37,046 bases of DNA from Pseudomonadaceae bacterium UBA836 (GTDB taxonomy: Bacteria; Pseudomonadota; Gammaproteobacteria; Pseudomonadales; Pseudomonadaceae). A program made the position numbers and the translations under genes. Location of the stretch: assembly GCA_002296055.1 (NCBI GenBank), contig DBHE01000134.1, positions 16,880 to 53,925 on the forward strand. Reading direction: 5' to 3'. The notes beneath the pieces are model-generated. The model ran no database searches, was not told the origin of the DNA, and saw only the letters and a list, made by a program, of their open reading frames with translations. This document shows positions 16,447-26,471 of this stretch, piece by piece (the first letter of the stretch is position 1; each line of letters begins with the position of its first letter).

Positions 16447-17465
16447 TGACCCTCCTGATAGCCTTTGCTGTCCTCTCCATTTTTGTCTCCTTCCTCTGCT
16501 CCGTACTGGAAGCCGCCCTGCTGTCGATGACGCCCAGTTTTATCGCCCAGCAAAAGGCGGATAAGCCCAAACTCTACGACCGCCTGCGTCACCTGAAGGA
16601 AAACGTCGACCAACCCTTGGCGGCGATCCTGACCCTCAACACCGTCGCCCACACGGTGGGCGCAACAGGTGTGGGCGCGCAGGTCACCCTGGTGTTTGGC
16701 GACGGTTATCTGGGTATCGCCTCGGCTATCATGACCCTGCTGATCCTGGTGCTCTCCGAGATTCTGCCCAAAACCCTCGGCGCCCGTTACTGGCCACGCT
16801 TGGCCCCGGCTCTTCCGGCCCTGCTGGGCGGCATGATCACCCTGCTCAAACCCTTCATCCTGCTGTCTGACCTGGTTACCCGCAGCCTGGGCGGCAAGGC
16901 ACCGGAGCACGACGTACGCGAGGAGATCAAAGCATTGGCGCTGTTGGGTCGCGAGCTGGAGAAACTGGACGAAGACGAGCAGCAGATGATCAGCAATGTG
17001 CTGGAGCTGCATAACATCCGTCTGCGCGACATCATGACGCCGCGCACCGTGTGTGAGAGCCTGGCACCGGAGCTGAGCATCAGCGAAGCGCTGGTCCGAG
17101 TGCAGGACAGCCAGTTCTCGCGCTACCCGGTGATCAACGAAGACGAAGCCCCGCTGGGCGTGGTGTTTCGCGTTGACATTCTGGCCGCCGAAGATCGCAG
17201 CGCGCCGATCAGTTCAGTGATGAAGCCGGTCAAGGTGGCGCAGGATTCGCTCAACGTCGAAACCCTGATGAGCCAACTGCTGGCAGAGCAGCAGCACATG
17301 AGCCTGGTCTACGACGAGTTCGGTAGCTGGGGCGGCCTGGTGACCATGGAGGACATTCTGGAAACGCTGATCGGCAAACCGATTCTCGACGAGACCGACG
17401 ATATCCCCAATATGCGCCGCCTGGCGCGCCGGCTGTGGGAACACCGCCTGAAGTCGACCCGCTAG
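16446..17465 (+). CDS. DUF21 (CNNM) and CBS-pair membrane protein
   Basis: A 339-residue protein with a DUF21/CNNM transmembrane domain (about 1-130), the family motif ILPKTLGARYW, and a CBS pair (about 185-310: DIMTPRTVC...YPVINEDEAPLGVVFR and a second repeat ending GGLVTMEDILETLIG). This is the CorB/YfjD-like family implicated in Mg2+ or divalent-cation transport. The C-terminal CorC_HlyC domain of longer relatives is missing, so it is a short form. The chosen ATG has no Shine-Dalgarno of its own, but it overlaps the stop of a 10-codon ORF that has one. An alternative in-frame ATG at 16359 would add 29 unlikely residues. Confidence 0.87.
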   Translation: MTLLIAFAVLSIFVSFLCSVLEAALLSMTPSFIAQQKADKPKLYDRLRHLKENVDQPLAAILTLNTVAHTVGATGVGAQVTLVFGDGYLGIASAIMTLLILVLSEILPKTLGARYWPRLAPALPALLGGMITLLKPFILLSDLVTRSLGGKAPEHDVREEIKALALLGRELEKLDEDEQQMISNVLELHNIRLRDIMTPRTVCESLAPELSISEALVRVQDSQFSRYPVINEDEAPLGVVFRVDILAAEDRSAPISSVMKPVKVAQDSLNVETLMSQLLAEQQHMSLVYDEFGSWGGLVTMEDILETLIGKPILDETDDIPNMRRLARRLWEHRLKSTR

Positions 17466-17479
17466 CCACAAAAACAAAA

Positions 17480-17511
17480 CCCCGACAGCGCCGCTCATGG
17501 CGCTGTCGGGG
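17480..17511 (-). terminator. Intrinsic terminator of the carboxylesterase genes
   Basis: A perfect 13-bp stem (17480-17492/17499-17511) with loop GCTCAT. On the minus strand it is followed by a TTTTGTTTTT tract, so it terminates leftward transcription from the esterase gene ending at 17569. Two smaller hairpins (17512-17527 and about 17530-17546) lie just upstream of it on that transcript. It may also stop the DUF21/CBS transcript. Confidence 0.8.
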
Positions 17512-17568
17512 TTGGCCATCTGGCCAAGGGGTTGCTTGGCAACCCGTTCGCACGACTCAATAAAACAC

Positions 17569-19593
17569 TTAACGCGGCTCGGCGGTGCCCGTCACCATAC
17601 GCGCAGTGCCGTCAGCGCCCATTTCCATCAGGGCATCGTTGTCCAGCGTGTAGGGCGTCCAGCTAATGGCGTCGGTGCTGGGGTTGCCGGTTTTAGCGAA
17701 GTTGGTCCACTGCAACATGGTTTCTTCTGCTACCGCCATATCCACCGCGCCATAGCGCATCGACGCATACACATCGGCGGCATCACCCTGGCTACCGGTT
17801 ACACCGTTGCCGTTCAGGTCACCAATAGGCGGACGCTGCCCCTGCGGCGTCAGCACCAGCCCCAGCAGATAGTTCTGCACCATGCCGGCCGGGTAGTTGA
17901 ACAGATACGGCAGCTCGCAGCCGTGGCAACTGGTCAACCCCATTTCCGCCCAGCCCGGCGGCACCCGGCTGAAACGGTAGATAAACTGCTCGGACTGGTA
18001 ATCCGCAGACCGCTGTTGCAGCCAAATTGGCATGGCGGCGCGCAGGGTGGTGTAGTCGCCGTTGGTCACGCCCGCCATCAGCGGCACATCGCTGGGCATG
18101 CCGTCGATCACGTTCTGGGCGTACGTCTTGGGCTGGTAGTAATAATCCACATTGGGGCGGTAGGTCTGGCGCGGAATGCCGTTGTCCAGATCAGCCTTGG
18201 CCAGCGCCGTCCAGGGCAAGGCGCGCGCCTCTTGCAGGGTGGTGACACCCGCGCGTTCGAACAAGGCCTCACCAATGGCCTCAGATTCGGCCAGCGAATC
18301 ACCGGGCGCACTGGTGGTGTCCAACGGCGCAAAGCCGCTTTGCACGATAGCCTTGTGGAACAGGCCGCTGGCCTGCGGCGAGTTCATCAGCGAGTAGACC
18401 TTACCGCCCCCGCCGGACTGACCGAAGATGGTGACGTTATCCGCATCACCGCCAAAGGCCGCGATATTGTCTCGCACCCATTCCAGTGCCATGACCAGGT
18501 CCATCTGGCCGTAATTGCCCGAGCCGTTGTAGCCGCTTTCTGCGGTCAGCAACGGGTGAGCGATGTAGCCAAACGGCCCAAGACGGTGGTTGACGGTCAC
18601 CAGCACCACATCCTTTTCGGTCAAGCCGTCGGGGTTGTTGTACTGCTTGGAGTTGGCCGAAAGGATGGCAAAGGAGCCGCCGTGGAACCACACCATCACC
18701 GGCAGGTTGTCGGCATCCTTGGGCGCGGTGACGTTGAGGTACAGCGAGTCTTCACTCATCCCGCCCTCGTTAACCCCTTCCAGCGTGTAGTCCTGGGCGG
18801 ATTGATCAGCCCAGTCCACCGCATCGCGCACGCCCTCCCAGGCTTCAGCAGCCTGCGGTGGCTGCCAGCGCAACTCACCCAGCGGCGGCTTGGCGTAAGG
18901 TACGCCCAGGAACTGCCAGGCATCGGCGCTGGCCTCAAACCCGCGCAAGGTGCCGCCGGTAGTTTCGACCTCAATGCGTGGGCCGCTGGCACGGGCGAAG
19001 TGCGCCTGAGCATCAGCCGCATCGACAATGGCGCGCGGGCGCGGGTCGGTATCGGAGAAGGCGCCAGCGGTTTCTAGGTCATCGATCAGATCCGTGATCG
19101 CCGCACGAAAATCAGCCGTGCTCTGATCCAGTTCAAGCGCACCGACTGCCGACACCGCGTCACGAATCTGCGCGGTCAGCTGGATACCGTTGTTCAGGTC
19201 ACCGTCGGCGTCCAGGCTCTGTAGCAGCACCAGAATATTGGCAACTCGCTGGTCGCTGGCGTCCACTGCGCCGTCAACAATATCCAGCGGCGTCAGCACC
19301 GCGGCGCCGGATGCACTGCCCAGTTGCAGATCGCCGATGGCGAAGGTCAGCGTCTCACCGGGCTGGTAGCTGAACTCGCCGTTGTCGCCCGTGGTGGTCG
19401 CAGCAGTGCTGCTGCCACTGTAGTTAAGCCCGGCCACCGGGCTGTCGACAAAGACGCCGCTGGCACTGGCGGTCTCATCATCGCTGCCGCCACCGCCACC
19501 CAGGCAGCCAGCCAACGGCAAGGCAAACGCGGCCATGACCGCCAGGCTCAGACGGCTGCGCCGTCCGTCAAATCGTTTCATTGTGCTCTGCAT
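17569..19593 (-). CDS. Type-B carboxylesterase lipoprotein, downstream paralogue
   Basis: A 674-residue secreted lipoprotein: signal peptide with lipobox LAGC (Cys30), a Gly/Asp linker, and an N-terminal beta-type domain (FVDSPVAGLNY...NGEFSYQPGETLTFAIGDL) found on various exported proteins. A type-B carboxylesterase domain starts near residue 205. Visible active-site parts are the oxyanion loop WFHGGSF, the nucleophile in FGQSGGGG (Ser393) and the catalytic His557 in CHGCELPYLF. Between His557 and the C-terminus a dockerin-like loop (GDLNGNGVTGSQGDAAD) is inserted. The start is ATG 19591-19593 with GGGAG upstream; it lies 16 nt after its paralogue. The substrate is unknown; extracellular ester or polyester hydrolysis is plausible. 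Confidence 0.88.
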   Translation of the reverse strand: MQSTMKRFDGRRSRLSLAVMAAFALPLAGCLGGGGGSDDETASASGVFVDSPVAGLNYSGSSTAATTTGDNGEFSYQPGETLTFAIGDLQLGSASGAAVLTPLDIVDGAVDASDQRVANILVLLQSLDADGDLNNGIQLTAQIRDAVSAVGALELDQSTADFRAAITDLIDDLETAGAFSDTDPRPRAIVDAADAQAHFARASGPRIEVETTGGTLRGFEASADAWQFLGVPYAKPPLGELRWQPPQAAEAWEGVRDAVDWADQSAQDYTLEGVNEGGMSEDSLYLNVTAPKDADNLPVMVWFHGGSFAILSANSKQYNNPDGLTEKDVVLVTVNHRLGPFGYIAHPLLTAESGYNGSGNYGQMDLVMALEWVRDNIAAFGGDADNVTIFGQSGGGGKVYSLMNSPQASGLFHKAIVQSGFAPLDTTSAPGDSLAESEAIGEALFERAGVTTLQEARALPWTALAKADLDNGIPRQTYRPNVDYYYQPKTYAQNVIDGMPSDVPLMAGVTNGDYTTLRAAMPIWLQQRSADYQSEQFIYRFSRVPPGWAEMGLTSCHGCELPYLFNYPAGMVQNYLLGLVLTPQGQRPPIGDLNGNGVTGSQGDAADVYASMRYGAVDMAVAEETMLQWTNFAKTGNPSTDAISWTPYTLDNDALMEMGADGTARMVTGTAEPR

Positions 19594-19609
19594 GTCATCG
19601 CTCCCTGAA

Positions 19610-21604
19610 TCAGTCTTGCAGTTGGTCAGCCAGGTTGGAGCCAATCTCGGCACCGGTGTTGAGTTCAACGTACTGCTGAGACTCAGCCTGATAGACCGGG
19701 TAGGTCACCTCGTCGGCGATGCTCGGGTTGCCGGTTTTGGCGAAGTTGGTCCAGATGGTCATCATGCGATCGATCACTTCGTCGTCGGTGGCATCAAAGC
19801 CAGCCGAGGTCATGATGTCGGCGGCATCACCGCGCGAGCCCGATACGCCGTTGCCGTTCAGGTCGCCAATAACCAGCGGCGCGCCGGTGGCCGGATCCAG
19901 CACCAGGCCCAGCAGCACGTGCGTCACCACGCTGTCGGGCATGTTGAACAGATAGGCCAGCTCAGCAGCGTGGTAAGCCTGCATGCCGCGCGCGCGCCAG
20001 CCCGCGGGCTGATGGCTGAACAGGGTGGCGTACATCGGCTCGGCCTTCAGCGGCGCCATCCAGGGAAACACGTTGATCGCGCTGGCGGTCGGCTCTTCGG
20101 TGTCGTTGGTGTTGATGCTGAACATGAAGGGCACATCGTTATCCTGACCGCTTTCGAACAGCGCGCGCTCGGAGGTCGGCAGGTAGTAGTTGTCGATGTT
20201 GGTGTACTCCATCCCGGTAGCGGCAGCGGCGACCTCATTCCAGGGCGCGGCGCGCATCTCGGCCAGCGAATCAACGCCCATGCGCTGCTGTACGCTCAGG
20301 CCAACCGCTTCGCCATCAGCCAGACTACGGGTGTCTGGGCGCAGGGTGCCACTCTGACTGATCGCCTGATGGAACAGGCCGGCTGCTTGGGGCGAGGCCA
20401 TCAGCGACAGCACCTTGCGACCGCCACCCGACTCGCCAAAGATGGTCACGTTATCCGGATTGCCACCAAAGGCAGCGATATTGTCCTGCACCCACTGCAG
20501 CGCCATGATCAAGTCCATCTGGCCGTAGTTGCCTGAGCCTTCATACTGGCTCTCGGCACTCAGCTCCGGATGCGCCAGATAACCGAACGCACCCAGACGA
20601 TGGTTGACCGACACCTGCACCACGCCCTTGGTCACCACGGCCTCGGGGTTGTTGAAGGGTTTGGTGTTACTGGTCAGCGCGGTAAAGCCACCGCCGTGAA
20701 ACCACACCATCACTGGCAGGTTGTCGGCGTCTTTGGGCGCGGTAACGTTAAGGTAGAGCGAGTCTTCGCTCATGCCGCCTTCACCAAAGCGCTGCAGCGC
20801 CGGGTTCTGGGCCGCCTGATCGCTCCAGGCCACGGCGTCACGCACACCCTCCCAGCGCTCTGCGGCCTGCGGCGGCTGCCAGCGCAGCTCGCCCAGCGGT
20901 GGTTTGGCGTAAGGAATGCCCAGGTACTGCCAGGTGTCATCGGTGGCGGCAAAGCCGCGCAGCTCACCGCCGGTGGTGGTCACCTGATGGCGCTCTGCAG
21001 TGGAGCGTTGGAAGTGTTCCAGCGCATCGGCGGCATCTGCCACGCTGCGGGCACGTGGGTCGGTATCGGAGAAGGCTTCAGCGGCCTCCAGGTCGGCAAT
21101 CAGCCCGGCAATGGCAGTGCGAAAATTAGCCGGCGCCTGGTCAAACTCAATGGTCCCGGCAACCAGGGACACCTCATCACGAATCTGCTCAGTGAGCTGG
21201 ATACCGTTGTTCAGGTTGCCGTCAGCGTCCAGGCTCTGCAGCAGAATCAGTTGGTTCAACACCCGCTGGTCGTCCGCGCCAGCCGCGCCGCTGACCATAT
21301 CCAGCGGCGTCAGCATCTCGGCACCCGCCGCACTTCCTAACACCAGGTCGCCAATGGCAAAGGTCAGGGTTTCGCCACTGCGATAGTTGAAGGTGCCGCT
21401 GTCGCTGGTGGTTGAAGCACCGGTTTGGCTGCCCTGATAGTTGAGCCCGGCCACCGGGCTGTCGACAAAGGTGCCACTGCGTACGTCGTCGTCATCACTG
21501 CTGCCGCCACCGCCCAGGCAACCAGCCAGTGGCAGCGCTAAAACCATTAGGGACGTGCCTAGCCAAGCTGGGCGCAAGGGGCTCTCTGCGAGATTCAATT
21601 TCAT
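19610..21604 (-). CDS. Type-B carboxylesterase lipoprotein, upstream paralogue
   Basis: A 664-residue paralogue of the next gene with the same layout: lipobox LAGC (Cys29), poly-Gly/Asp linker, FVDSPVAGLNY domain, then the esterase with WFHGGGF, FGESGGGR (Ser392) and His545 in HAAELAYLF. The dockerin-like loop GDLNGNGVSGSRGDAAD is also present. The nucleophile motif has the standard Glu, unlike the Gln in its neighbour. The leader (ATTACAACAACACGCGGAGAG) closely resembles that of ercA, with a near-match to the CA motif. Palindromic TetR-operator-like sites lie 107-376 bp upstream. A tandem duplication followed by divergence explains the pair; the two probably form one operon. Confidence 0.88.
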   Translation of the reverse strand: MKLNLAESPLRPAWLGTSLMVLALPLAGCLGGGGSSDDDDVRSGTFVDSPVAGLNYQGSQTGASTTSDSGTFNYRSGETLTFAIGDLVLGSAAGAEMLTPLDMVSGAAGADDQRVLNQLILLQSLDADGNLNNGIQLTEQIRDEVSLVAGTIEFDQAPANFRTAIAGLIADLEAAEAFSDTDPRARSVADAADALEHFQRSTAERHQVTTTGGELRGFAATDDTWQYLGIPYAKPPLGELRWQPPQAAERWEGVRDAVAWSDQAAQNPALQRFGEGGMSEDSLYLNVTAPKDADNLPVMVWFHGGGFTALTSNTKPFNNPEAVVTKGVVQVSVNHRLGAFGYLAHPELSAESQYEGSGNYGQMDLIMALQWVQDNIAAFGGNPDNVTIFGESGGGRKVLSLMASPQAAGLFHQAISQSGTLRPDTRSLADGEAVGLSVQQRMGVDSLAEMRAAPWNEVAAAATGMEYTNIDNYYLPTSERALFESGQDNDVPFMFSINTNDTEEPTASAINVFPWMAPLKAEPMYATLFSHQPAGWRARGMQAYHAAELAYLFNMPDSVVTHVLLGLVLDPATGAPLVIGDLNGNGVSGSRGDAADIMTSAGFDATDDEVIDRMMTIWTNFAKTGNPSIADEVTYPVYQAESQQYVELNTGAEIGSNLADQLQD

Positions 21605-21710
21605 GCCGCTCTCCGCGTGTTGTTGTAATCGTGATCAAGCCGTGACCAGCTGGTCGGCGACTGATTCGGCCAGAGCATAGGCAGAGATATAGCGGGCTAC
21701 AACAAAAAAG

Positions 21711-21724
21711 TGAACGTTCATTCC
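21711..21724. promoter_or_regulatory. Palindromic operator-like site, copy 1
   Basis: TGAACGTTCATTCC with the perfect 10-bp palindrome TGAACGTTCA, about 107 bp upstream of the esterase start at 21604. Identical over 14 bp to the copy at 21820-21833, 109 bp away. Confidence 0.5.
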
Positions 21725-21819
21725 TAAAGAATTAGCGAGCCACTGCCGATATGTGACTCACTGGTCACGCATAAGCCCCTAAAGCCATAGCGCACTCAAT
21801 TAACGCAGCGCAGTCAACA

Positions 21820-21833
21820 TGAACGTTCATTCC
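21820..21833. promoter_or_regulatory. Palindromic operator-like site, copy 2
   Basis: The same 14-bp TGAACGTTCATTCC, followed by CGTTCAA, giving overlapping half-sites. This pattern is common for TetR-family operators. Confidence 0.5.
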
Positions 21834-21964
21834 GTTCAATGCTGCTGCGCCTTGCGAGAGCATGCTGCTGCGCCTCCAGACACTAAAGCCTTGGCAGCCG
21901 CTAACTAGCCTGCCTGCATACGATGAGACAAAACCAGTGGAGGCGCAGAGTGAAAAGGCACCCT

Positions 21965-21980
21965 GTGAATGATCATTCAC
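21965..21980. promoter_or_regulatory. Palindromic operator-like site, copy 3
   Basis: GTGAATGATCATTCAC, a perfect 16-bp palindrome whose TGAA/TTCA half-sites match those of the other two sites. Probably the same regulator family. Confidence 0.5.
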
Positions 21981-22013
21981 AAAGATGATTAGCTTGGGTC
22001 AGAAGCCAAAACG

Positions 22014-22040
22014 CCTCGGGCGCCATTGCGGCGCCCGAGG
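22014..22040 (-). terminator. katG intrinsic terminator
   Basis: A perfect 11-bp GC-rich stem (22014-22024/22030-22040) with loop ATTGC, 28 bp after the katG stop. On the minus strand it is followed by GTTTTGG, a short T-run. Confidence 0.75.
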
Positions 22041-22068
22041 GTCAGAGTCAAAACGCTGCTGCGCCTGA

Positions 22069-24342
<2,274 letters not shown>

Positions 24343-24422
24343 CTAGGCGCTGTTGGCTACCACCTGTGAGTAAGTTAAGCACGTGATGCGATTGACGCCA
24401 TTAACTTAAATCAAAGCAATCA

Positions 24423-24437
24423 ATAGCATTTGACTAT
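24423..24437. promoter_or_regulatory. OxyR-like half site upstream of katG
   Basis: ATAG-N7-CTAT, half of the ATAG-N7-CTAT-N7-ATAG-N7-CTAT OxyR pattern, located 138 bp before the katG start. The second half is not preserved. An 8-bp inverted repeat TAAGTTAA/TTAACTTA (24371-24378/24401-24408) lies between it and katG. Confidence 0.4.
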
Positions 24438-24489
24438 CAGTCAAGCGTAAAGGCTTAGGCCCCTCAATGGCCGCCGGCGGGGGAGAAAA

Positions 24490-24584
24490 TGGCGGAAGGA
24501 CATGGGAGTCGAACCCACCAGACGCGCGTTGCGCATCTCACCGGAGTTGAAGTCCGGGCGCCCCACCGGGGACGATGTCCTTCC
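24490..24584 (-). tRNA. selC: tRNA-Sec (selenocysteine, UCA anticodon)
   Basis: A 95-nt gene on the minus strand from GGAAGGACAT (5' acceptor arm) to ATGTCCTTCCGCCA, with CCA encoded. It has the 8-bp acceptor stem of tRNA-Sec, anticodon UCA in GGACTTCAACTCC, a long variable arm (AGATGCGC/GCGCGTCT stem) and the T loop GGTTCGACTCC. It lies 28 nt downstream of selB on the same strand, at the end of the selenocysteine operon. It inserts Sec at UGA codons with SelB and is charged with Ser, then converted by SelA. Confidence 0.97.
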
Positions 24585-24611
24585 AGATAAACGAACGGAT
24601 GGCCAGCCGAC

Positions 24612-26471
24612 TCAGCCCGCCGCCAAAAAACGTTGCTCTCGTACAAACCGGGTAACCCCGGCGCGATCCAGGTACTCCAGTACCTGAATCGTCAGGTTGC
24701 GACCGATCCCCGAGGCGTCTCGATAGGCTGCCGCATTGAAACTGCCGGTCGGCGAGTCTGCCACTAACTGCTGCGCCACCGCTACCAGCCCATCGACCTG
24801 GGCGGGCAAATAATAACGATTGGGCGCTACCGCGATCAGCTCACCGGCTCGCTGCATGCGCAGCAAAAAAACCTTGAGCTCGTCCAGATCCATCGCCAGT
24901 TGCTCCGCCAGCTCTCCGACAATCGGCGGCCGCAGGCCTCCGGGCAGGAGCGCGGTCTGCACCTGCAGCAGCAGCTGGCGATCGGCCGCCTGCAGTTGTG
25001 GACGGTGTGCGGGCAGGTGCAGGGTCCAGGCGGTGCGCTGCAGCAGGCCTGCAGACTGCCAGTGTTGCAGCAGCAGACGAATGATTGGCAGCGGCAACTG
25101 CAGACAACTGACCAGCCCCAACTGACCCTCGCCCGGGCCGAGCAGCTCCGGGTATTGTCGATGCCAACTATCAAGCCGTGCGTGCAAGCGCTGCCATAAT
25201 GCAGCGCGCTGTTCCTCAGTCAGGGCAATGGTCGCACCAGACGCGCTCAGCAAGTGCACCTGCGGCGGCAGCATGGCCTGCAGCGCGCTCTGCGTCAGAT
25301 TCAGTTTCAGCGCCAACTCGGGCATGGACACCGGGCCATGACGTAGGGCAGCGGCAAGCACTTCGCCGGGGGTTTCCGCCTGCTGCCAGTCGCGTAGCAG
25401 CGCGACCCGCTCTGGTCGGCTGCGACCGCGGCGCAGCCCCTGCGGGTCCAACACCCGGCCGCCGCCCAGCGTCCGATTGGCGGCCGGATCGCGCAGGATA
25501 CAACGCTCGTTCCATACCGCCTGCAGCGGCTGCTCAAGCATCACTTGGGCGAGCCCGGCCGACGCGTCCAGCTGCACCAGGCGCGCCGAATAGACTCCGG
25601 TGCCAAGATGCAATTGCAGTACACCACGGTGCCAATGGCTGTCCGGCAGCGACTGCAGGCTGATGTCCAGACGGTCACTGGCGGGCAGACGCTGCTCGTT
25701 CAGCCAATCGCCACGGCCCGGCCAGTCCGCCCCAGTGCTAGCCAGATTGAGTGCACAGCGCTGGCCCGCGCGCACCTCGGCTACCGGCTGCGATGCGAGC
25801 TGCACACTGCGAATCCGTACTGGCTGATCGTCTCGCCACAAACGCTGCTCCGCTGCCAGTCGGCCACTGACCAGGGTGCCGGTGACCACGCAACCAGCAC
25901 CTGCCACGTTGAAGCGCCGATCCACCATAAAACGTGCCGGCCCATCGGCTGCCTGTGGCTGCCAGGTTGCCGCGCGTTGTAGCAGCGCAGCGCGCAGGGC
26001 TGCCACGCCCGGATCGCCCTCCTGGCTGGCGACCACGGACCAGAGCGGCGCAGCCGGCCAGCCAGCCTCGGCAACCCAGGCGCTCACTTGTTCGGCCAAC
26101 CGCTGCTGCTGCGCGGCATCGGCCCGGTCACAACGCGTGAGCACCACGCCCAGTTCGGCGACGCCCAGCAGCTGCAAGATAGCCAGGTGCTCTCGAGTTT
26201 GCGGCATGATGCCGTCGTCTGCAGCCACCACCAGCAGCGCCATATCCACGCCGGCCACCCCCGCCAGCATGGTGCCGATAAAGCGTTCATGGCCGGGTAC
26301 ATCGATAAAACCCAGCGCCGCGCAAGCCTCCTGCGCCAACCAGGCAAACCCCAGTTCGATGGTCAATCCACGGCGTTTTTCTTCGGCCAGCCGGTCGGTG
26401 TCTGCCCCGGTCAGGGCATGAATCAGGGTAGTTTTACCGTGATCAACGTGGCCGGCGGTGGCAATGATCAC
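24612..26471 (-). CDS. selB: Selenocysteine-specific elongation factor
   Basis: A 619-residue translation factor that delivers Sec-tRNA to the ribosome at UGA codons followed by a SECIS. The N-terminus is the EF-Tu-like GTPase: GHVDHGKTT (P loop), the switch region RRGLTIELGF, DVPGHERF (G3) and TRCD in the G4 position. Beta-barrel domains II-III follow, then four C-terminal winged-helix repeats that bind the SECIS RNA. The start is the GTG at 26469-26471, which overlaps the selA stop as GTGA and gives the expected VIIATAGHVDHGKTT opening. A longer in-frame reading to 26525 is inside selA. Confidence 0.95.
   Translation of the reverse strand: MIIATAGHVDHGKTTLIHALTGADTDRLAEEKRRGLTIELGFAWLAQEACAALGFIDVPGHERFIGTMLAGVAGVDMALLVVAADDGIMPQTREHLAILQLLGVAELGVVLTRCDRADAAQQQRLAEQVSAWVAEAGWPAAPLWSVVASQEGDPGVAALRAALLQRAATWQPQAADGPARFMVDRRFNVAGAGCVVTGTLVSGRLAAEQRLWRDDQPVRIRSVQLASQPVAEVRAGQRCALNLASTGADWPGRGDWLNEQRLPASDRLDISLQSLPDSHWHRGVLQLHLGTGVYSARLVQLDASAGLAQVMLEQPLQAVWNERCILRDPAANRTLGGGRVLDPQGLRRGRSRPERVALLRDWQQAETPGEVLAAALRHGPVSMPELALKLNLTQSALQAMLPPQVHLLSASGATIALTEEQRAALWQRLHARLDSWHRQYPELLGPGEGQLGLVSCLQLPLPIIRLLLQHWQSAGLLQRTAWTLHLPAHRPQLQAADRQLLLQVQTALLPGGLRPPIVGELAEQLAMDLDELKVFLLRMQRAGELIAVAPNRYYLPAQVDGLVAVAQQLVADSPTGSFNAAAYRDASGIGRNLTIQVLEYLDRAGVTRFVREQRFLAAG

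Larger units (their letters stand above)
21605..22013. other. Regulatory intergenic region upstream of the esterase operon
   Basis: About 410 bp without a convincing gene. It holds the esterase leader, two copies of TGAACGTTCATTCC, a 16-bp perfect palindrome at 21965-21980 and an 11-bp inverted repeat (21868-21878/21938-21948). A 71-codon ORF on the minus strand (21765-21980) has no recognisable features and is considered chance. A missing local TetR-type regulator gene is notable. Confidence 0.6.

Noticed and set aside
17497..19077. 526-codon ORF on the plus strand opposite the esterase gene
   Set aside because: A codon-bias shadow of the carboxylesterase gene, rich in Arg/His/Gln with no domain.
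21765..21980. 71-codon minus-strand ORF between katG and the esterase gene
   Set aside because: No homology cue and no good ribosome-binding site; its start region coincides with the palindrome at 21965-21980, so it looks like chance.
24464..24646. 60-61 codon ORFs across the tRNA-Sec region
   Set aside because: They overlap a complete selenocysteine tRNA with encoded CCA.
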